This document shows, one piece after another, positions 1-10,320 of a stretch of DNA of 64,000 nucleotides. The DNA is from an uncultured Verrucomicrobiota bacterium (lineage in GTDB: Bacteria; Verrucomicrobiota; Verrucomicrobiia; Chthoniobacterales; JACTMZ01), in NCBI GenBank assembly GCA_903953565.1, contig CAJBKE010000052.1:216452-280451 (forward strand). Direction: 5' to 3'. Positions within the stretch are counted from its first letter, which is position 1, and every line of letters begins with the position of its first letter. Below the pieces are notes generated by a model. The model made no database searches. It saw only the letters and a program-made list of their open reading frames with translations, and was not told the origin of the DNA. Position numbers and translations under genes: made by a program.

Positions 1-203
1 GCGAGCTGCTCATTCGCATTGCGGATCGCGGCAAAGAATACAATCCGCTCCTGCGCGAGGATCCTGATGTCACGCTGCCGGCTGAGGAGCGTCCGATCGG
101 CGGACTCGGCGTGCATTTTTGCAAGAAGTTGACCGATGCGCAGAGTTACGAGCGCCGCGATGGATGCAATGTCCTTACGCTGCGAAAAAAACTGAATTCA
201 TGA
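1..203 (+). CDS. Anti-sigma regulatory factor, ATP-binding (RsbW-like), 3' end only
   Basis: Only the last 66 codons are in the window. The frame reads open from base 3 to a TGA at 201-203. The residues include IADRGKEYNPLL, then GGLGVHF and SYERRDGCNVLTL, which is the typical C-terminal end of small HATPase_c_2 serine kinases (RsbW/SpoIIAB type): the G2-box GGLG followed by the conserved RRDG..N.L strand. Such kinases bind and phosphorylate STAS antagonists and hold sigma factors or other partners in partner-switching modules. The stop overlaps the start of the STAS gene (ATGA), which supports a coupled kinase-antagonist pair. The missing N-terminus prevents any check of the N-box. Confidence 0.85.
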   Translation, partial: ELLIRIADRGKEYNPLLREDPDVTLPAEERPIGGLGVHFCKKLTDAQSYERRDGCNVLTLRKKLNS

Positions 204-1492
204 AGATCGAAATCACCGGGAAGAGCGGTGTCCGCGTGGCCGAGTTGTCCGGTCGCTTGGACGGATTCGGGGCCAAAGAAGCGGAGAAGTCGATTGCCTC
301 GCAGACGATTGACGCGCCGCTCGTTCTCGATTGCAAGGAGCTATCCTACCTGAGCAGCGCGGGCGTGCGATTCCTTCTCGGCGTGCAGAAAGCGGCGTCC
401 GAATCCGGAGCGGCCTTCGCCTTGGCGGGCCTGCAGCCGTTCTGCGCGTCCGTCCTCGAGATGTCGGGGTTGTCCGGCATGATCCCGGTCTATGCCTCCG
501 CGGCGGATGCGGTGCGCGCCTTGCAGGCGGGCAGTGCCGCGATGGAAGAGGGCGAGCGCCGGGAGACTGCTGCAGGGACATTCGTCTTCCACACCGTGGG
601 GAGCACAACGGGCACAATCGACATTCTCGGCGAAGTCGGCAATGTCATCGATTGCGCCATCACGCAGGATTCGGTCGTCGGAAAGCCTTTCTTCGAGACG
701 GAGTATTCCCTCGGTGTCGGCGCACTCGGCGGAAAACCCGAGGATTATCTCCCGCTGATGGGAGAAGCGATCATGGTTGCGGGGGCGATGGTCTGGTTGC
801 CGACCGACGGCAACAACACGCCCGACTATATGATTCCGCGTAAGGCCTCCACCACCGTTGTCATGCAGACCGGTTTCAACGCGAGCATCCGTGGAGGATT
901 CAATGAATTCGTCGAATTCAAAGCCGCACCCGGCCGGCCCGCCAGCGTCCGCGACATCTATCGCGCTTTGTTCGATCTGGCCAGGACGCGGCGCCCCGAA
1001 TACCGCGGAGTTCTCGGCCTCGGCATGCGGGCCGAAATCCACGAGGCCTTCGGGGCGGGTATCATGAAGTCCCCGCTTCTTTCAAACCGCCCGGCCAACG
1101 GCAAAATGATCACCGACCCGTCGAACTACGACGCGTGGTTCGAGTCGGACAAAATCCCTCGCAACCAGGGAACGACCGCACTGATCTGCGGGGCGGGGGA
1201 AGATCTCACCGCCGACTTGTCCCAAATCGATCAGGAACTGCTGCGCCGGATGTTCTATATCAATCTGGCCAACAAAGCCTCGCAAAACGAGGTGCTGCAC
1301 AACCACGCAGTCTTTTTCCGCAACGCGCCGGCCCCCGGCGGAACGCGCGATATGGATGTCGAGATGCGCCGTGTGGTGGACGAGGCGGAATTCGTCGACA
1401 TGCGGCACCTGCTCGACCAAACAACGATTGTCAGCGCTCTCATCGGCGTCAGCTACGTGCAGGAAGTGCGGGAAGACGTGAACAAGGGATGA
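200..1492 (+). CDS. STAS-domain anti-sigma antagonist with a large unknown C-terminal domain
   Basis: The protein has 430 aa. The ATG at 200 overlaps the preceding stop and gives MKIEITGKSGVRV, a natural STAS beginning. A longer reading from 119 only adds residues in an alternative frame of the upstream gene. Residues 1-100 form a STAS domain with YLSSAGVRFLL, the usual site of the phosphorylatable serine. The remaining ~320 residues match no family I recognise. They contain glycine-rich stretches (GVGALGG, GLGMRAEIHEAFGAG) and a C-terminal MRHLLDQTTIVSALIGVSY. Ordinary antagonists are ~100-120 aa, so the fusion is unusual. Pairing with an RsbW-like kinase implies partner switching, and the C-terminal half may be the output or sensor. 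STAS assignment is strong; whole-protein function is unknown. Confidence 0.8.
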   Translation: MKIEITGKSGVRVAELSGRLDGFGAKEAEKSIASQTIDAPLVLDCKELSYLSSAGVRFLLGVQKAASESGAAFALAGLQPFCASVLEMSGLSGMIPVYASAADAVRALQAGSAAMEEGERRETAAGTFVFHTVGSTTGTIDILGEVGNVIDCAITQDSVVGKPFFETEYSLGVGALGGKPEDYLPLMGEAIMVAGAMVWLPTDGNNTPDYMIPRKASTTVVMQTGFNASIRGGFNEFVEFKAAPGRPASVRDIYRALFDLARTRRPEYRGVLGLGMRAEIHEAFGAGIMKSPLLSNRPANGKMITDPSNYDAWFESDKIPRNQGTTALICGAGEDLTADLSQIDQELLRRMFYINLANKASQNEVLHNHAVFFRNAPAPGGTRDMDVEMRRVVDEAEFVDMRHLLDQTTIVSALIGVSYVQEVREDVNKG

Positions 1493-1495
1493 AAT

Positions 1496-1566
1496 GGTGG
1501 ATCGCGCCGTCCCGGCGCGATTCGTGTTTTTTTAAAACAATCGCGATGGGGACATCGCGATACACC
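1496..1566 (+). repeat. Palindromic repeat family A, copy 1 (forward)
   Basis: The element is bounded by GGTGGATCGCG and CGCGATACACC. It contains two hairpin arms, one with core CGCGCCGTCCCGGCGCG and one with core CGCGATGGGGACATCGCG, separated by a T/A-rich spacer. The loops of the two arms (GTCCC and GGGGAC) are complementary. Related copies lie at 13397, 48487 and 55166. It sits 3 bases after the STAS stop codon. Confidence 0.85.
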
Positions 1567-1623
1567 TGACGAGCAAAATCCGGCCGGCTTTTACGCCTCA
1601 CTCTCCAGCCCTTCGGCCTAATT

Positions 1624-1724
1624 CTCCCGGTAGGGCCGGGCCCTCCGGACCCGTCGCGCGCGGCAGAAAAAGGGCGATCTTCCATTCTTCCCGGCGCGCC
1701 GAGGACGTCGCGCCCTACCGGGAG
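1624..1724. repeat. Intergenic inverted repeat
   Basis: A perfect 13-bp inverted repeat, CTCCCGGTAGGGC at 1624-1636 and its complement at 1712-1724, encloses ~75 bp that are themselves rich in short GC palindromes. It lies between two convergent genes, so it may act as a bidirectional terminator or be another dispersed repeat. With family A copy 1 it accounts for most of the 290-bp gap; I see no gene there. Confidence 0.6.
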
Positions 1725-1783
1725 GTCTATATTCACCCGCCAGTGGCCCTCGGCACACCTCCGCCAACCCGCGGGCTGAGGGA

Positions 1784-2593
1784 CTAAGAAGCGAAAAAGG
1801 GATTGTTCGTTTTTTCCTGCGCCACGGTGGTGAGGGGGCCATGCCCGGGGCAGAGAATGGTATCGTCGCGCAGGCCGAGGATTTCCTGGCGGATGGTGGC
1901 CAAGGTTTCGATGTAGTCGCCGCGCACGCCGCCGACGGATCCGGCGAAAAGCGCGTCGCCCACGATCGCCGCCTGCAGGACGGGGCCTTCAATCACGAAG
2001 GTGCTGCCGCCGGCACTGTGCCCCGGAGTCAGTCGTGTGCGGATAAAATGCTCTCCCGCATTGAAGAGGTCGCCCGGTCGAAAGGTGTTGGTGCCGCGCA
2101 CCGGTTCGCGCTCGGACGACCAGGCCTCCACCCTGAGTTCACGTTTGAGCGTGGCCAATGCGTGGATGTGGTCGGCGTGGCTGTGCGTCAGGAAAATGGC
2201 CACGACATTGAGGTCGGATGATCGGACCGCCTCGAGAAGGGGCGCCGCGTCCGCTCCGGTGTCAAAGATGGCGGCATCGCCGCTCTTGGGGTCGCACACG
2301 ATGTAGGCATTCACCGTCATGTCGCCGAAAGGGGTGGTGGCAACGGTGATGGAAGGCGGGCGATCGACGGCCGGTTGGTATTCGCCGCCGGCGAGACGTT
2401 GCAGGGCATCGGGGTTGAGTTTGAGCGCGGCGGCGAGGGCACGGGCGGAGTCGGCCGCGAATTCGCCGGCGAGGAGCCGGGTAACGGCGGCCGTGTCCAA
2501 TCCGGCGCGTGCGGCCGCGGCATGGACCGATAATTTCTGTCCGCGCAGGGCTTTGCCCAGAACGTCGGTGAAGTTGTCTTCCAGCGGGATCAT
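1784..2593 (-). CDS. MBL-fold metallohydrolase with N-terminal HTH-like segment
   Basis: The protein has 269 aa. The ATG at 2593 overlaps the stop of the upstream ABC transporter gene (ATGA), so translation is probably coupled. Residues ~10-70 (ALRGQKLSVHAAAARAGLDT followed by a leucine-rich segment) resemble an XRE-type helix-turn-helix. Residues ~80-269 form a metallo-beta-lactamase fold of the glyoxalase II/YcbL type: the metal motif THSHADH, a later Asp in GDALFAG, and GHG in CPGHGPLTT. Family members hydrolyse thioesters or phosphoesters; substrate cannot be told from sequence. The HTH could be regulatory or a remnant used for protein contacts. A start further upstream would run into the ABC gene and is not needed. 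Confidence 0.85.
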   Translation of the reverse strand: MIPLEDNFTDVLGKALRGQKLSVHAAAARAGLDTAAVTRLLAGEFAADSARALAAALKLNPDALQRLAGGEYQPAVDRPPSITVATTPFGDMTVNAYIVCDPKSGDAAIFDTGADAAPLLEAVRSSDLNVVAIFLTHSHADHIHALATLKRELRVEAWSSEREPVRGTNTFRPGDLFNAGEHFIRTRLTPGHSAGGSTFVIEGPVLQAAIVGDALFAGSVGGVRGDYIETLATIRQEILGLRDDTILCPGHGPLTTVAQEKTNNPFFAS

Positions 2594-5500
2594 TCGACGC
2601 GGGTGTTCAATTGGTGGCGGAGGACGAAGTAAAGCGCCTGAAACATGGCGAGCGAAGAGAGGAGCAGCACCCATGCATTGAAGCTCAGCACGCTGGCTTG
2701 GATGCCAAAGTAGCGTTTCTCGGGTCCGAAGAAGACGTTGAGAAAGCGGCTTTCGCGGTAGTCGCTCTGCTCCATCTCGGCTTTGTTTACGAGGTCGGTT
2801 GTCTTCTGGTTGACGTAAAGCCGCTCGGCCGTCACGCCCCTCGACATATCGGCTGGCGTGTTGTCGGCCAGCGGTTCACCGCGCAGCACACGGTCGACCG
2901 TCCGCAGCTCACGCTCGAGCGAGGCGGTGTCGGATGCCTGCAGTCCGGAGGCGATGGCGAGGAGTTCTTTGAGATCTTCCAGCCGTTCCTCCTGCGCCTC
3001 GCTGAGGTTGCCTTGGCGGACGAGACGATTGATCTGCTGCTGGATCTGCTCCTGGCGTTTGGTCAGCGGGTTGAGTTTGGCCTGCGCGTAGACGAGCGCT
3101 TCGTAGGACCAACGCATGGGCATGAACTCGCAGATGAGCGGCACCTGCAGATCGCTGCGCGCTTCGCCCGCATCGGGGTTCTGCGAGAACCAGCGGCTGA
3201 TCGAGTAGACGAAATCGAGGTTCTGGTTCATCTCCTCGTATTTGATCAGCGCGCCACCGAGGATGATCTGCGGGATCAGCACAATCGGAATGATGTTCAC
3301 CGCGGTTTTTCCCTCGCTGACCAGGCTGGATATGAGGAGTCCAATGGCGATGCCACTCACCGCGGTCAGCACCATCGCCGCCAAGAAAATCCAGAACATA
3401 CCGCGCACCTCGAGAATCCAATTGGCAATGAGGATGAAGAAAACGCATTGGATGACCGCGAAGAGAGAGAGGGTGAGGACCTTGGCCAGAATATACCATC
3501 CGAGCCTGACATTGAGGTTGCGCTCGCGCTGCAGGACGGGGCGGTCGCGGATGATGTCGTCCACGCTGTTGGTCAGTCCGAGGAACATGGCGACTACGAG
3601 CGAGAGGAACAAATAGGTCGGAATGTGGAACGATGATGCGAAGTCGTAGATACCTTCCTCCGAGTAGCGCAGCACGGCCCCGATGAGCGCGGCGAGGGCG
3701 GGGGCGGCGATCATGGTGGTGGCCAGGTTTCCTTTGTTGCGCAGCTTGCTGATGAAGGCGCGCGCCAGAAGAGTGCGGAATTGCAGAAATTCCTCCCGCA
3801 GGGCCGCGCTCCACGAGCGGCGGGGCTCGGCGGCAACTCCTTGGGGATCGGCCGCGGCCGGTTCGGGCGACGGTTGCCGCACGTCGCGCATGAGGCGCCA
3901 CGCCTCGTATTTGTCGCGCCAATAATCCGGCGAGTAGCGGCGCACGGGCACGAGCTGACCGCGATCGTTCTCCTCGTAAATGATGTCGCCGCTCAAGTCG
4001 CGCAGCGGCGTTTCCAGCACGTCGAAAACGAATTCCGGCCGTGTCGTTCCGCAGGCGGGGCATCCACCGAGCGGTGTCCCGAAATGCTGCTGGTGCTCCG
4101 CTTCGGCGAAGTAGGAGAGCATTTCGTGCGGCGTGCCGAAAAACACCATGCGTCCCCCCCGGTCGAGGAGCATGGCCTTGTTGAACATCTGGAAAATTTT
4201 CGAGCTCGGCTGGTGGATGGTGACGATGACGATCTTGTTGTGCGCCATGGCCCGGATGATTTCCATGACGTGCTCGGAGTCCTTCGAGGAAAGGCCCGAG
4301 GTCGGCTCGTCGAAGAGGTAGATGTCGGCCGAGCCGATCATATCGAGACCGATGTTGAGCCGTTTGCGTTCTCCACCGCTCAGGGTTTTTCGGTGGTGGG
4401 CACCGACCACGCTGTCGCGCCGCTCGTTGAGGCCGAGTTCGGCCAGTTTGCCGTCGATGCGACGGCGACGTTCGCGCCGCGAAAGGTAGGGTGAGCGGAT
4501 GGCCGCGGCGAACTCGAGGTTTTCGCCGATGGTCAGGTGTTCGTCGAACGCGTCGAACTGGGGGATGTAGGTGACGTATTGCTTGAGAGCATCGAAATTC
4601 TCGTAGAGCGAAAGACCATTGAACAGGACCTCGCCGCGCACCGGCGGGAATTGCCCGGCCAGCGCGCGCAGCAGGCTGCTCTTCCCGCAACCGCTTGCGC
4701 CCATCACGCAGATCATTTCACCACGCGTGGCGGAGAAACTGACGCCATCGATGCCGAGGGTCCCTCCCTTGAAGCGGCAGACGAGGTCACGCACATCGAG
4801 GTGGTGGATGACATTGCGTTCTTCCTCGAGGAGGCGTTCCGAGAAATTGCAGAGCAGGCTTTGGTTGGGGTCGATCTGGATGGTGTCGCCGTTGCGCAGC
4901 GCGGCTTCGTTGCGCACGGGGACCTCGCCGACCATGATCGGATGATCGGCCTTCAAAACCTCGAGCCGCCCGACCAACTGCTCGAAGTCGCAGAAGATGC
5001 GGAGCAGGACGTCGCCGCCTGCCCCCGGCGCGAGAAGGATGTCGTCCTCGTCGAGCAACGTCGGGTTATTGGAGACAAGGTAGGTCGTCTTCGATTGCTT
5101 CAAATGGAAGCGCCCACCGTAGGAATGCGCGTGGCGGCGCAGATCACTGAGCGAAAGTTGGGTGTCGTTGTCGAAAAGGATTTTGCCTTCAAGCTCCGCC
5201 TCGACCTTCGTCCCGGCTTTGAGGCGCACGCCGTCGAGCGTGGCGGGCACATCTTTCAACGCGATGACAAGGACCTTGAGGCCGAAGCGGACCTCGAGCG
5301 AACTGTCGCGCGTGCGGCTTTTCTCCAGCTGGATTTCGTTGTCCTTCGAGACGGTGACGAAGATGTGGGCCAGCGAGACGTTTTTCTTCGCGTTGAAATA
5401 AAAGACGAGGTCCTGGTGCGTGAGCACCTTCTCATCCACGACAATGCGCTGTCCGGGATAGACGCGGGAAAATTCCTTCGGGCGCAGCGCTCGCCCCTGC

Positions 5501-6189
5501 ACCGAGACCGGGTGGTCGCAGAGATTTTTGATCAGGATCAGGTCTCCATGGCGGTAGGCGGCGAGGCGGTTTTCCCCGGCCAACTCGCGCACCTGCACGT
5601 CTGCTTCCGGGTCGGAGCCGAAAGTGATCACCTCGAGCGGCGAGGAATCCGCCTCGAAAAACTCGCCGCGCGGGGTCAGTGCGTCGCTGTTGAGCTGGTA
5701 AACGATGTCGATCGCCTGCGACGCCGTGCCGAGTTGCTCCATGAACGAGTAATAGGTCGCCATGTTGTCCGTGTTCATCCCGGCACGATGCACGAGGTCG
5801 TAGAGTTGGATGCCGAGGAGGATCTTGCGGTCCTCGCTCAGCTGGTTCCGCAATTGCCGCGCCATGGCCCCGAGGTCCTGCTTTTCGTGCAAAGCCTGGC
5901 GGAAAAGTTGGCGCAGTTCGGAATAGACCGCCTCGGGATAGTCATAACGCAGGAACCCGAGGCTCGAGTCGATCTCCTCCTCGAGCAGTTCGCCGTCTAC
6001 CCGCGCGAAACCGGCAAGGACCTTGATGAGCAGTGGGAGCAAGTTCGGGCTTTCCGCCACGGTGCGCGGACGGCGCAGGGCGCGCCGCAGCAATGATTCG
6101 CCGGCACGTTGAGCGCGGTAAAAATTGCGCAGCGTTCCCTCGAGGCGCCGGCCGAGGCCGGCACCGGGCGGATTTTCCGTCGCGGGCAT
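2590..6189 (-). CDS. Giant ABCG-type ABC transporter with TerB-like and FHA-like N-terminal regions
   Basis: The protein has 1199 aa, about twice a usual ABCG half-transporter. Residues ~45-140 look like a TerB/DjlA-type acidic helical domain. Residues ~170-450 hold beta-rich segments that may be FHA-like (for example [14 protein letters not shown]). Next comes a nucleotide-binding domain: Walker [10 protein letters not shown] near 496, signature LSGGERKR near 602, and Walker [13 protein letters not shown] near 622. A short CPACG motif lies near 710. An ABC2-type membrane domain starts near 820, with a ~90-residue charged coiled insert ([19 protein letters not shown]) before the last membrane helix. 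It probably acts as a homodimer in the inner membrane; whether it exports lipids or other molecules is unknown. The MBL-fold protein is encoded directly downstream. Confidence 0.85.
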   Translation of the reverse strand: MPATENPPGAGLGRRLEGTLRNFYRAQRAGESLLRRALRRPRTVAESPNLLPLLIKVLAGFARVDGELLEEEIDSSLGFLRYDYPEAVYSELRQLFRQALHEKQDLGAMARQLRNQLSEDRKILLGIQLYDLVHRAGMNTDNMATYYSFMEQLGTASQAIDIVYQLNSDALTPRGEFFEADSSPLEVITFGSDPEADVQVRELAGENRLAAYRHGDLILIKNLCDHPVSVQGRALRPKEFSRVYPGQRIVVDEKVLTHQDLVFYFNAKKNVSLAHIFVTVSKDNEIQLEKSRTRDSSLEVRFGLKVLVIALKDVPATLDGVRLKAGTKVEAELEGKILFDNDTQLSLSDLRRHAHSYGGRFHLKQSKTTYLVSNNPTLLDEDDILLAPGAGGDVLLRIFCDFEQLVGRLEVLKADHPIMVGEVPVRNEAALRNGDTIQIDPNQSLLCNFSERLLEEERNVIHHLDVRDLVCRFKGGTLGIDGVSFSATRGEMICVMGASGCGKSSLLRALAGQFPPVRGEVLFNGLSLYENFDALKQYVTYIPQFDAFDEHLTIGENLEFAAAIRSPYLSRRERRRRIDGKLAELGLNERRDSVVGAHHRKTLSGGERKRLNIGLDMIGSADIYLFDEPTSGLSSKDSEHVMEIIRAMAHNKIVIVTIHQPSSKIFQMFNKAMLLDRGGRMVFFGTPHEMLSYFAEAEHQQHFGTPLGGCPACGTTRPEFVFDVLETPLRDLSGDIIYEENDRGQLVPVRRYSPDYWRDKYEAWRLMRDVRQPSPEPAAADPQGVAAEPRRSWSAALREEFLQFRTLLARAFISKLRNKGNLATTMIAAPALAALIGAVLRYSEEGIYDFASSFHIPTYLFLSLVVAMFLGLTNSVDDIIRDRPVLQRERNLNVRLGWYILAKVLTLSLFAVIQCVFFILIANWILEVRGMFWIFLAAMVLTAVSGIAIGLLISSLVSEGKTAVNIIPIVLIPQIILGGALIKYEEMNQNLDFVYSISRWFSQNPDAGEARSDLQVPLICEFMPMRWSYEALVYAQAKLNPLTKRQEQIQQQINRLVRQGNLSEAQEERLEDLKELLAIASGLQASDTASLERELRTVDRVLRGEPLADNTPADMSRGVTAERLYVNQKTTDLVNKAEMEQSDYRESRFLNVFFGPEKRYFGIQASVLSFNAWVLLLSSLAMFQALYFVLRHQLNTRVE

Positions 6190-6294
6190 CCGTTGAAATT
6201 ACCCCCGGCCGGACCGCTGGCAAAGCCTTTGCGCAAGTCGCGAATTGCGCGACGGCGCTTTCTCGGGCTTAATGTCCGGCCACCTCACCGCGCC

Positions 6295-7392
6295 ATGCCC
6301 GCCAAGAAGAAGTCCAGCCGTCCCCTCGAAAACACGCGGGTTCGTCGCCTCCAGCGCCTCATTGCACCCAAGGCGGTCAAAAAAGAACTGCCCGTCCGCG
6401 GCGCTTCGCTCGAGACGGTGACCAAAGGCCGTGCCGAAGCGCAGGCCATCCTGCACGGGCGCGACACGCGTCTGCTCGCCATTGTCGGGCCCTGCTCGAT
6501 CCACGATCCGGAAGGCGCCCTCGATTACGCCCGCCGCCTGGCCGCCCTGCGCCGTGAATTGGCCGACTCGGTTTGTATTTTCATGCGCGTCTACTTCGAG
6601 AAACCGCGCACCACCGTCGGGTGGAAGGGGTTGGTCAACGACCCGCGGATGGATGATTCCTGCGACCTTGCCGCCGGCCTGCGCCTCGCGCGCAAACTCC
6701 TCCTCGAGATCACGTCGCTCGGATTGCCCGCCGCCACCGAATTCCTCGATCCGATCGTTCCGCAATATTTCGCCGATGCGGTCAGCTGGGCGGCCATCGG
6801 CGCGCGCACGACCGAATCGCAAACCCACCGGGAAATGGCGAGCGGACTCTCCATGCCGGTCGGATTCAAAAACAGCACGGATGGCAGCGTGCAAACCGCG
6901 CTCGACGCCCTTCTCGCCGCGCGTTCCTCGCACAGCTTTCTCGGCATCGATCAGGATGGCTGCACCAGCGTGGTCACCACCGCCGGAAATCCCGACAGCC
7001 ACATCGTTTTGCGCGGCGGGCGGGAAGGCGGGAACTACAAGTCGCGCCATACCGCGGATACAGAACGCCGTCTGCGCGAGGCGGGGCTTCAGCCGGGGTT
7101 CATGGTCGACTGCAGTCATGCCAACTCGGCCAAGAACCCGCGCCGCCAAGCCATTGTCTGGCGCAACGTGCTGGCCCAACGCCGCCGCGGTCGCACGTCG
7201 ATCATCGGCGCCATGCTCGAAAGCAACTTGGAGGAGGGGAGTCAGCCGGTCTCCAAGAACCGGAAGAATTTGCGCTACGGTGTGTCTGTGACCGATGCGT
7301 GCATTGATTGGAAGTCGACGGAAAAACTTCTGCGCGCCGCGGCGGCGAGCGAAGGCAAGATTCGCGGAAATCTGCGTGTGACCGTGAAATGA
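6295..7392 (+). CDS. aroF: 3-deoxy-7-phosphoheptulonate (DAHP) synthase, class I AroFGH type
   Basis: The protein has 365 aa and catalyses condensation of phosphoenolpyruvate with erythrose 4-phosphate, the first step of the shikimate pathway. Start chosen at the ATG at 6295 (MPAKKKSS), which gives the ~350-aa length of the AroF/G/H family; a longer reading would enter the divergent promoter region. Family motifs are present: [33 protein letters not shown], and the metal-site region [11 protein letters not shown]. The extra lysine/arginine-rich N-terminus differs from the E. coli enzymes. It is transcribed divergently from the ABC transporter, with ~105 bp between starts, and overlaps the exonuclease gene downstream. 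The exact isozyme (feedback class) cannot be told. Confidence 0.95.
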   Translation: MPAKKKSSRPLENTRVRRLQRLIAPKAVKKELPVRGASLETVTKGRAEAQAILHGRDTRLLAIVGPCSIHDPEGALDYARRLAALRRELADSVCIFMRVYFEKPRTTVGWKGLVNDPRMDDSCDLAAGLRLARKLLLEITSLGLPAATEFLDPIVPQYFADAVSWAAIGARTTESQTHREMASGLSMPVGFKNSTDGSVQTALDALLAARSSHSFLGIDQDGCTSVVTTAGNPDSHIVLRGGREGGNYKSRHTADTERRLREAGLQPGFMVDCSHANSAKNPRRQAIVWRNVLAQRRRGRTSIIGAMLESNLEEGSQPVSKNRKNLRYGVSVTDACIDWKSTEKLLRAAAASEGKIRGNLRVTVK

Positions 7393-8036
7393 ACCCGCTC
7401 GATACGCCGGTGCGGGAAGCGGCGTGGGCGGCGGTGGATTTCGAGAGCGCGGGCGCGGCGCCGGGGCGCAGCGACGAGCCGGTGCAGGTTGGAATGGCCA
7501 TTTGGCGTGGCGCCGCGTTCGGTGAATTTTTCCGCAGCTACATTCATTCACCCGTGCGCATCACGCGCAGCGCGCAGGCCGTTCACGGGATCGCCGACCA
7601 GGATATCGCGTCGGCGCCGTCCATGCCCGCTCTGTGGCCGGAATTCAAAGTGCGGTTGTCCGGTGCGGTCGTCGTCGCGCATGGTGCGGGCACGGAAAAG
7701 CGTTTCCTGCGTTCCTTTCCTCTCCACGGGTTCGGGCCATGGCTCGACACCTTGGCTGTGGCACGGGCCGCTTTGCCTGCTCTGCCGGACCACTCGCTCG
7801 GGAGCGTGGCGCGCGCGGTCGGGGCCGAAGACGAAGTGTGCGCCTTGTGCCCCGGATACGAATGGCATGACGCACTGTTCGACGCGGTGGCGTGCCTGGT
7901 CATCCTTCGCCGCATCGTCGAATGCTGCGGGTTGCATGACGCCACGGTCGGCGAGTTGATCTCCGCGGACGCCTCGGCCTACCGCCGCCGCCGTACGTTC
8001 CTGCGGACGGCAAAGTCGGCGGGCTGGGCAGACTGA
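7389..8036 (+). CDS. DEDDh 3'-5' exonuclease family protein (DNA polymerase III epsilon-like)
   Basis: The protein has 215 aa. The start ATG overlaps the aroF stop (ATGA). DnaQ-like motifs are visible: AVDFES (first D-x-E), [20 protein letters not shown] in place of the usual AH-N-x-x-FD-x-x-FL, and WHDALFDA for the last His and Asp. The second motif carries Glu/Thr where Asp is standard, so activity may be altered. Family proteins proofread or degrade nucleic acid ends. Coupling to an aromatic biosynthesis gene looks like genomic convenience rather than a pathway link. Confidence 0.85.
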   Translation: MNPLDTPVREAAWAAVDFESAGAAPGRSDEPVQVGMAIWRGAAFGEFFRSYIHSPVRITRSAQAVHGIADQDIASAPSMPALWPEFKVRLSGAVVVAHGAGTEKRFLRSFPLHGFGPWLDTLAVARAALPALPDHSLGSVARAVGAEDEVCALCPGYEWHDALFDAVACLVILRRIVECCGLHDATVGELISADASAYRRRRTFLRTAKSAGWAD

Positions 8037-8102
8037 TCTTTTTTGTGCGTTGCCCGTCACTGAGGGGCCCGGCTAGTGTCGCAGGCCTGATTTAGCTACC
8101 CC

Positions 8103-10298
8103 ATGAACCAACTCGTCTATCTCCTTCCGGCTGCGGGAATTCTCGCCCTTCTCTTCACCTTTTTCCGTTCCCGCTGGATCGCTAGTCAACCCGCAGGCAA
8201 CGAGCAAATGCAGCGTATCGGCGCGTTCATCTCCGAGGGCGCGATGGCCTTCCTGCGCGCCGAATACAGCGTGCTCGCCGGCTTCGTTGTGATCGTTGGG
8301 GCCTTGCTTGCTTGGCAGGGAGCTTCCGAAGTGGAGTCCAGCCCGCTTGTGGCGCTCTCCTTCGTTTCCGGCGCGGTGTGTTCGGCCCTCGCCGGTTACA
8401 TAGGTATGCGCGTGGCGACCAAAGCCAACGTTCGCACCACCGCCGCCGCGCAAACCGGCCTTAACCAGGCGCTGCGTGTTGCCTTCAATGGCGGCTCTGT
8501 CATGGGCATGGGAGTGGTTGGTCTCGGTCTTCTCGGGCTCAGTATTTTGTTCATCTACTACACGAGCGTGTTCGGGGCGTCCGCCGAGATGGATGTGGCC
8601 AAGGTCATGACCGTTCTGACTGGATTTTCCTTCGGTGCCTCATCGATTGCTCTCTTCGCCCGTGTTGGCGGTGGCATCTACACCAAAGCGGCGGATGTGG
8701 GCGCCGACCTCGTTGGCAAGGTGGAGGCGGGAATCCCCGAAGACCATCCGCTCAACCCCGCGACGATTGCGGACAACGTCGGCGACAACGTCGGTGATGT
8801 GGCCGGCATGGGTGCCGACCTTTTCGAATCTTATGTTGGCGCGATCGTCGGCACGATGGTCATCGGAGTGGCCATGGTCGCTCTGCCCGAATTCCAGCAA
8901 CATGCTCCGTTCGGGGGATTGTCCGCCGTGCTTTTGCCCATGCTCCTTGCCGCGGCGGGTATTGTCGCGTCAATCCTCGGCACGTTCTTTGTCCGCGTGC
9001 GTGAGGGAGGTAACCCGCAGATCGCGCTCAACACCGGACAATTTGTCGCGGCGGGCCTCTTGCTCGTGATCAGCTGGTTCCTTGTCACCGGACTTCTTCC
9101 TGCGCAGTGGACCCTCGGCGGAGTGACCTACACCGCTGCGGGCGTCTACTGGGCGACGATCGCCGGCCTCGTTGCCGGCGTGGCCATCGGTTTGATCACC
9201 GAGTATTACACCGGCTTCGGGAAAAAGCCGGTCCTTGATATTGCGCGTCAGTCCCTCACCGGCACTGCGACCAACATTATCGCCGGGTTGGGTGTCGGCA
9301 TGCGTTCGACCGCGCTTCCGATACTCGTTCTTGCTGGGGCCGTGATTCTTGCCCACGAGATGGCCGGTCTTTACGGCATCGCCATTGCCGCGGTCGGCAT
9401 GCTGGCCAATACCGGTATCCAATTGGCGGTCGATGCCTATGGTCCGATTTCCGACAATGCCGGCGGTGTGGCCGAGATGTCGCGTCTTCCCAAGGAAGTG
9501 CGCGCCCGCACGGACAAACTTGACGCCGTCGGCAACACGACGGCTGCCATCGGCAAAGGCTTCGCCATTGCGTCCGCCGCATTGACCGCGCTTGCGCTGT
9601 TCAGTGCGTTCATGGCTGTGACCGGCCTCAAGTCCATCGACATTTCGCACGCTTCCGTCATGGCGATGCTTTTTGTAGGCGCGATGCTTCCGTTCCTTTT
9701 CTCCGCATTGGCGCTCGGTGCGGTCGGTCGTGCCGCCATGGCTATGATCCAGGAAGTCCGCCGCCAATTCAGCGATATCAAGGAGTTGCGCGCCGCGCTC
9801 GATGTGATGCGCCGCAACGAAGGCGTCGAGCACGAGTATTGGTCAAAGCAGGATCAAGCCGTCTTCGAGGATGCGCACGGGAAGGCCGAATACGGCAAGT
9901 GCGTCGAGATCTCCACCAAGGCCGCCATTCGCGAAATGGTCATGCCAGGTCTGCTCGCCGTGGTCGCCCCTGTCGTGGTCGGCTTCGCTTTCAAATGGGT
10001 CACTGGCTCGGGTGCGGAAGCACTCGGCGGTTTGCTTGCCGGCGTCACGGTATCAGGGGTGTTGCTCGCCATCTTTCAAGCCAACTCGGGCGGCGCGTGG
10101 GACAACGCGAAAAAGATGTTCGAGGAAGGTGTCGAGATCCAGGGCCAGAAATACTACAAAGGCTCCGATCCGCACAAAGCGGCTGTGGTCGGCGACACTG
10201 TCGGTGATCCGTTCAAGGACACTGCCGGTCCGTCCATCAACATCCTGCTCAAGTTGATCTCCGTCGTGGCCCTCGTCATCGGACCGTTGATCCGCTAA
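8103..10298 (+). CDS. hppA: Membrane-bound ion-translocating pyrophosphatase, K+-dependent type
   Basis: The protein has 731 aa with about 16 hydrophobic segments. It hydrolyses pyrophosphate and pumps H+ or Na+ across the membrane. The hallmark substrate-site segment is at about residues 195-235 ([19 protein letters not shown], then [19 protein letters not shown]). A second one is at the C-terminus ([16 protein letters not shown]). Near residue 477 the sequence reads [13 protein letters not shown]; Ala rather than Lys after GNTT is the known mark of K+-dependent enzymes. Whether it pumps Na+ or H+ needs comparison of the glutamate positions in the ion gate. It appears to be a single transcription unit. 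Confidence 0.97.
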   Translation: MNQLVYLLPAAGILALLFTFFRSRWIASQPAGNEQMQRIGAFISEGAMAFLRAEYSVLAGFVVIVGALLAWQGASEVESSPLVALSFVSGAVCSALAGYIGMRVATKANVRTTAAAQTGLNQALRVAFNGGSVMGMGVVGLGLLGLSILFIYYTSVFGASAEMDVAKVMTVLTGFSFGASSIALFARVGGGIYTKAADVGADLVGKVEAGIPEDHPLNPATIADNVGDNVGDVAGMGADLFESYVGAIVGTMVIGVAMVALPEFQQHAPFGGLSAVLLPMLLAAAGIVASILGTFFVRVREGGNPQIALNTGQFVAAGLLLVISWFLVTGLLPAQWTLGGVTYTAAGVYWATIAGLVAGVAIGLITEYYTGFGKKPVLDIARQSLTGTATNIIAGLGVGMRSTALPILVLAGAVILAHEMAGLYGIAIAAVGMLANTGIQLAVDAYGPISDNAGGVAEMSRLPKEVRARTDKLDAVGNTTAAIGKGFAIASAALTALALFSAFMAVTGLKSIDISHASVMAMLFVGAMLPFLFSALALGAVGRAAMAMIQEVRRQFSDIKELRAALDVMRRNEGVEHEYWSKQDQAVFEDAHGKAEYGKCVEISTKAAIREMVMPGLLAVVAPVVVGFAFKWVTGSGAEALGGLLAGVTVSGVLLAIFQANSGGAWDNAKKMFEEGVEIQGQKYYKGSDPHKAAVVGDTVGDPFKDTAGPSINILLKLISVVALVIGPLIR

Positions 10299-10320
10299 GG
10301 CCGCGCGCGAGCTTACATAG

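Noticed and set aside
2611..6096. Long open frames antisense to the ABC transporter gene
   Set aside because: Composition mirrors the high-GC third-position bias of the true gene; no domains or ribosome binding sites.
6199..7551. 450-codon open frame antisense to aroF
   Set aside because: The sense frame is a clear DAHP synthase; the antisense product shows no motif.
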